This document shows positions 5,884-8,540 of a DNA stretch of 8,540 bases, one piece after another; position 1 is the stretch's first letter; each line of letters opens with the position of its first letter. The translations under genes were made by a program, and so were the position numbers. The stretch is from Flammeovirgaceae bacterium UBA5008. GTDB lineage: Bacteria > Bacteroidota > Bacteroidia > Cytophagales > Cyclobacteriaceae. The stretch is from assembly GCA_002398365.1 (NCBI GenBank), contig DGYK01000024.1:41453-49992 (forward strand). The letters are read 5' to 3'. A model generated the notes under the pieces. It made no database searches. It had not been told where the DNA came from and worked only from the letters and a program-made list of their open reading frames with translations.

Positions 5884-5913
5884 AAAAGCCTCTGAGAAAT
5901 CAGGGGCTTTTTT
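5884..5913 (+). terminator. Intrinsic terminator of the rpsF-rpsR-rplI operon
   Basis: AAAAGCCTCTGA (5884-5895) pairs with TCAGGGGCTTTT (5900-5911) in a 12-bp stem with one T-G wobble and a GAAA tetraloop (5896-5899). A run of six T (5908-5913) follows. It sits 21 nt after the rplI stop and 85 nt before the DoxX-like gene, which therefore needs its own promoter. I could not identify one in 5914-5998. Confidence 0.92.
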
Positions 5914-5998
5914 GTTACCATCCTTTTCTCAACCTGATCAAAGTCATTCTTTTAGTCGGTCATTGCGCGCATCTTCCGCTCGATTTAAATAGTGAGCA

Positions 5999-6439
5999 AT
6001 GAATAAACAAGTACAAATCTGGATCAAGCTACTTCGGATCAGCCTGGGCGTAATCTATTTGTGGTTTGGTGTGCTAAAATTTTTCTCCGGAGTAAGTCCC
6101 GCAGAAGCATTGGCACAAAATACCATTGAGTTACTCACCTTTCATTGGATCGATAACAACACTTCCCTCCTCTTATTAGCGATTTGGGAGAGTCTGGTGG
6201 GTATTCTTTTGATTGCAGGTGTTTTTCAACGTGTTGTAATTAAAGCAGCATTTGTGCACTTGACCTTTACGTTTACACCATTGATTCTTTTACCGGCTAC
6301 TTCGTTTACGGCAGCGCCCTTTTCACTGACGTTGGTAGGTCAATATATTATCAAAAATCTGGTATTGATTAGCTCGCTCGGATTACTTCATTCAGTGAAT
6401 ACACCAACTGATAAGAAAATGATCGAATCTAAAAGCTAA
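5999..6439 (+). CDS. DoxX-like four-helix membrane protein
   Basis: Small integral membrane protein of 146 residues with four predicted hydrophobic helices, at about 9-29, 55-75, 80-100 and 113-132. The first helix carries LGVIYLWFGVLKFFSGVSPA (16-35), and a Trp-Glu pair lies in helix 2 (AIWESLVGILLIAGVFQR, 61-78). This pattern fits the DoxX/DoxD-like and related YkgB/DUF417-like membrane families. Original DoxD/DoxA proteins belong to a thiosulfate:quinone oxidoreductase, but most relatives have no known reaction and none should be assumed here. The gene stands alone after the bL9 terminator. Its stop codon overlaps that of the minus-strand DUF3109 gene (shared CTAA at 6436-6439), leaving no space for a terminator between the two. 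There is no SD. Confidence 0.75.
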   Translation: MNKQVQIWIKLLRISLGVIYLWFGVLKFFSGVSPAEALAQNTIELLTFHWIDNNTSLLLLAIWESLVGILLIAGVFQRVVIKAAFVHLTFTFTPLILLPATSFTAAPFSLTLVGQYIIKNLVLISSLGLLHSVNTPTDKKMIESKS

Positions 6440-7005
6440 GATTTGGTTTCCACTTTCTCCACCAACTCTTGATACCATCCTTCTCCGTATTTGCGGATGA
6501 GCGGGTCTTTCAGAAATTTATACAGTGGCACCTGAAGGGATTTACCAAACGTGCAAGCGGCTGAACAAATGCTCCACTTGTGGTAATTGACTGCTTCAAA
6601 ACCCTTTTTGTTTTTGGTGATTCGGATCGGATACATGTGGCAAGAAATAGGCTTGCGGTAACTGATCTTTCCATCCAAATAAGCTTGTTCGATGCCACAT
6701 TTCAAAATGCCTTCCGCATTGTAATGGGCATAAGCACATTCTCTTCCGGCAATAGTAGGCGTTGAGTAATCGCCATCTTCATCTAAGATGTAAGCACCCT
6801 GTTCTTCAATCGACTTGAGTCCATCCGGTGTGAGGTAGGGCTTTACTTGCTCCTGAATCTCTTTCATGATGGGCAACTCGTCTTCGTCCAAGGGAGCACC
6901 TAAATCACCTTCCACACAACATGCTCCTTTGCATTTTTCGAGATGACAAACAAACTCCACATCACGGATGTCGTCAGAAACTAAAACCTCTCCTACTTTA
7001 ATCAT
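6436..7005 (-). CDS. DUF3109 family cysteine-rich protein
   Basis: Cytoplasmic protein of 189 residues, without signal peptide or membrane segment, that matches the DUF3109 pattern. It has nine cysteines (20, 25, 29, 30, 90, 103, 122, 147, 151). The main groups are VCHLEKCKGACCVEGDLGAP (19-38), GRECAYAH (87-94), LKCGIE (101-106), ISCHMYPIRI (120-129) and WSICSAAC (144-151). The clustering suggests metal or iron-sulfur binding, in the manner of YkgJ-type Cys-rich proteins; this is inference and no function is established that I know of. Its ATG overlaps the end of the DUF4442 gene by 8 nt, so the two are almost certainly one transcript with coupled translation. It ends tail-to-tail with the DoxX-like gene, sharing 4 nt. 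Confidence 0.88.
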   Translation of the reverse strand: MIKVGEVLVSDDIRDVEFVCHLEKCKGACCVEGDLGAPLDEDELPIMKEIQEQVKPYLTPDGLKSIEEQGAYILDEDGDYSTPTIAGRECAYAHYNAEGILKCGIEQAYLDGKISYRKPISCHMYPIRITKNKKGFEAVNYHKWSICSAACTFGKSLQVPLYKFLKDPLIRKYGEGWYQELVEKVETKS

Positions 7006-7546
7006 TTCTGTTTAATTTAAATTCCAATTTGGCACGTTGGCTGTCGCCTTTCTTTTGTTGATAGTGCGCTTTATCGGCAATGTAACACACGCGCTCAATT
7101 TCTGCATGCACCACGCCTTTTTTATCCTTCCACTGAATGACAAAAGTGCGGGTAACTTCGTTTTTCTCCCTTACCTCTTGCCGGATAGCCTCCAAGTCTT
7201 CTGCTGAGATAAAATAGCGGGTGTAAAGCGTTTCGCGGGCCGGCTTCTTAAACCGGATGTTGGCCGATTTATCCCATACCACGTAGTTGCTGCCCAGCGC
7301 TTTGAAGAGCATGAGCATGTAAAATGGATCAGAAGCCGCAAACATGCTTCCGCCAAAGATGGTGCCTACATAATTGTAGGTCCACGGGTTGAGTCGCAGG
7401 CGCAGGTGTACTTCCAGAAAATCGGCAGACCAGAACAAAATCTTGCCTCCGGTTCCGAAATACATCGGATACCAATTCATGAGGGTTCGGAATTTCCAGG
7501 TGGTAAACGACTCTCGTTTAGTAGTGGTTAAAAAATCGGGTTTCAT
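6998..7546 (-). CDS. DUF4442 protein, hotdog-fold thioesterase-like
   Basis: 182 residues with similarity to the DUF4442 family, which is grouped with hotdog-fold acyl-CoA thioesterases. The best segment is YNYVGTIFGGSMFAASDPFY (57-76). It resembles the HGG...D/E turn and helix of PaaI-type thioesterases, with D73 in the position of the acidic catalytic residue. This is followed by the strand DKSANIRFKKPAR (92-104) and TRTFVIQWKDKKGVVHAEIERVCYI, here cited by position only (132-156), as the remaining beta-sheet. The substrate is unknown and activity is inferred from the fold. It is the first gene of a two-gene minus-strand unit with DUF3109. It is divergent from the helicase gene across 130 bp (7547-7676), in which I see no convincing promoter on either strand. 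The start at 7546 is the first ATG in frame; no SD precedes it. Confidence 0.8.
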   Translation of the reverse strand: MKPDFLTTTKRESFTTWKFRTLMNWYPMYFGTGGKILFWSADFLEVHLRLRLNPWTYNYVGTIFGGSMFAASDPFYMLMLFKALGSNYVVWDKSANIRFKKPARETLYTRYFISAEDLEAIRQEVREKNEVTRTFVIQWKDKKGVVHAEIERVCYIADKAHYQQKKGDSQRAKLEFKLNRND

Positions 7547-7676
7547 ACACTATTCTTCTTCAATTCAATCCTCTCTTTGAATCCGTTAATTCACTTATTT
7601 TCTCCAATAAAAGCATAAAATTAAACTCATTTTCTTACTCATTGCTGTGTGTCGATATTAACTTGCAGGATAAATT

Positions 7677-8540
7677 ATGGATAGTTATTTAGATGGCCTG
7701 AATGAGCCACAATTAGAGGCTGTATTGAACACCGATGGCCCTTGCATGCTAATAGCGGGTGCCGGATCGGGCAAGACGCGAGTCCTCACCTTTCGCATCG
7801 CCAATTTGATCAAAGATCATCAGGTAGATCCTTTCAACATCATGGCGCTGACCTTTACCAATAAGGCAGCTCGTGAAATGCGTGAGCGTATTGAAAAGGT
7901 AGTTGGTGCCGATGCCCGGAATCTTTGGATGGGAACATTCCACTCCGTTTTTGCGCGTATCCTGCGAGCGGAAGCACATCATTTGGGCTACCCCAACAAC
8001 TTCACGATCTACGATACCGATGACTCGAAATCACTGCTTCGTTCCATCGTGAAGGAACTCGGTCTTGATGAAGCGCAGTACAAAGTGAATACGGTGTACA
8101 ACCGAATTTCGTCTGCTAAAAATAAATTGATATCCTGGCAGGAATACCTTGCCAATCCCATTTTGATGGCCGATGATGTCGAAAATATGCGACCGGAAAT
8201 CGGTAACATTTACAAAGCCTACGCCCTGCGCTGCTTTAAATCGGGGGCTATGGATTTTGATGATTTACTGTTCAATACCGATAAGCTTTTCAAAGAACAT
8301 CTGGACGTGCTGAACAAATACCAGCAACGCATTCATTACGTGTTAGTCGATGAGTTTCAGGATACCAACTTGTGTCAGTATTTCATTGTGCGGAAGTTGG
8401 CTGCCGTGCGGCAAAATGTATGTGTGGTGGGCGATGATGCTCAAAGCATTTACGCATTCCGCGGAGCGGACATCAGCAATATTCTGAATTTTGAAAAAGA
8501 CTATCCCGATTTACGAATCATCAAACTAGAGCAGAACTAT
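7677..8540 (+). CDS. uvrD: UvrD/PcrA-type superfamily 1 DNA helicase (3'-partial)
   Basis: ATP-driven 3'-5' DNA helicase used in nucleotide-excision repair and in clearing proteins and polymerase from DNA. The frame is open from ATG 7677 to the right edge (288 codons; full proteins have roughly 700-800 residues). Motifs in order: Q-motif NEPQLEAV (9-16), Walker A AGAGSGKT (27-34), motif Ia ALTFTNKAAREM (57-68), Ib GTFHS (86-90), DFDDLL (193-198), Walker B VLVDEFQDTN (222-231), motif III VVGDDAQSIYAFRGAD (250-265), and the start of motif IV, LEQNY (284-288). Domain 1A with its 1B insertion is therefore complete, and domains 2A/2B lie beyond the window. The Q-motif at the extreme N-terminus confirms the start. 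A weak AGGA (7667-7670) precedes it by 6 nt. UvrD and PcrA cannot be separated from this part alone. Confidence 0.95.
   Translation, partial: MDSYLDGLNEPQLEAVLNTDGPCMLIAGAGSGKTRVLTFRIANLIKDHQVDPFNIMALTFTNKAAREMRERIEKVVGADARNLWMGTFHSVFARILRAEAHHLGYPNNFTIYDTDDSKSLLRSIVKELGLDEAQYKVNTVYNRISSAKNKLISWQEYLANPILMADDVENMRPEIGNIYKAYALRCFKSGAMDFDDLLFNTDKLFKEHLDVLNKYQQRIHYVLVDEFQDTNLCQYFIVRKLAAVRQNVCVVGDDAQSIYAFRGADISNILNFEKDYPDLRIIKLEQNY

Noticed and set aside
7547..7676. Promoters in the DUF4442/helicase divergent region, for example TCTCTTTG at 7572-7579
   Set aside because: The box has a mismatch at an important base with no -33 partner, and no better candidate was seen on either strand.
1..8540. 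Mobile element, CRISPR array, tRNA or defence system
   Set aside because: No transposase, integrase, direct-repeat array, tRNA-like sequence or defence-associated domain was found; gene content is housekeeping throughout.

Overview
The window reads as ordinary core chromosome of a free-living member of the Bacteroidota, most likely a Cytophagales-type lineage. The evidence is the long, insertion-bearing signal peptidase I, a membrane coiled-coil protein next to a DUF547 protein, DUF3109 and DUF4442 genes, moderate base composition, near absence of Shine-Dalgarno (SD) sequences before the genes, and promoters of the TTG / TAnnTTTG type typical of this phylum. I see no insertion sequence, phage gene, CRISPR array, tRNA or rRNA. 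All genes appear intact except the two cut by the window edges.

Layout. 1-998: the 3' part of lepB (signal peptidase I), reading right, cut so that its catalytic serine codon is the first complete codon in the window. 1017-1055: a strong hairpin terminator shared with the convergent ung (uracil-DNA glycosylase, minus strand, 1054-1716). 1717-1789: a short divergent intergenic region with a well-formed promoter for apaG. 1790-4677, plus strand: apaG, a class I SAM-dependent methyltransferase with a TTG start, a membrane-anchored coiled-coil protein with its own probable promoter, and a secreted DUF547 protein one base further on. 4678-4775: leader and promoter region of the ribosomal operon. 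4776-5862: rpsF-rpsR-rplI (bS6, bS18, bL9), closed by a GAAA-loop terminator at 5884-5913. 5999-6439: a four-helix DoxX-like membrane protein. 6436-7546, minus strand: a DUF4442 hotdog-like protein followed by the Cys-rich DUF3109 protein, overlapping each other, and overlapping the DoxX-like gene stop-to-stop. 7677-8540: the N-terminal 288 codons of a UvrD/PcrA-type helicase, running off the right edge.

The genes are mostly housekeeping: protein secretion (lepB), base-excision repair (ung), helicase repair (uvrD/pcrA) and translation (rpsF-rpsR-rplI). The observation I rate highest is a strong SD sequence (AAGGAGG, 5133-5139) placed 10 nt before rpsR. No other gene here has one, and in this phylum the anti-SD of 16S rRNA is reported to be hidden in a pocket built from bS21, bS18 (the rpsR product) and bS6 (the rpsF product). 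This suggests a possible autoregulatory loop. A second point is the apaG promoter, which lies so close to its ATG that the mRNA should be leaderless or nearly so. I found no clearly novel multi-gene system.
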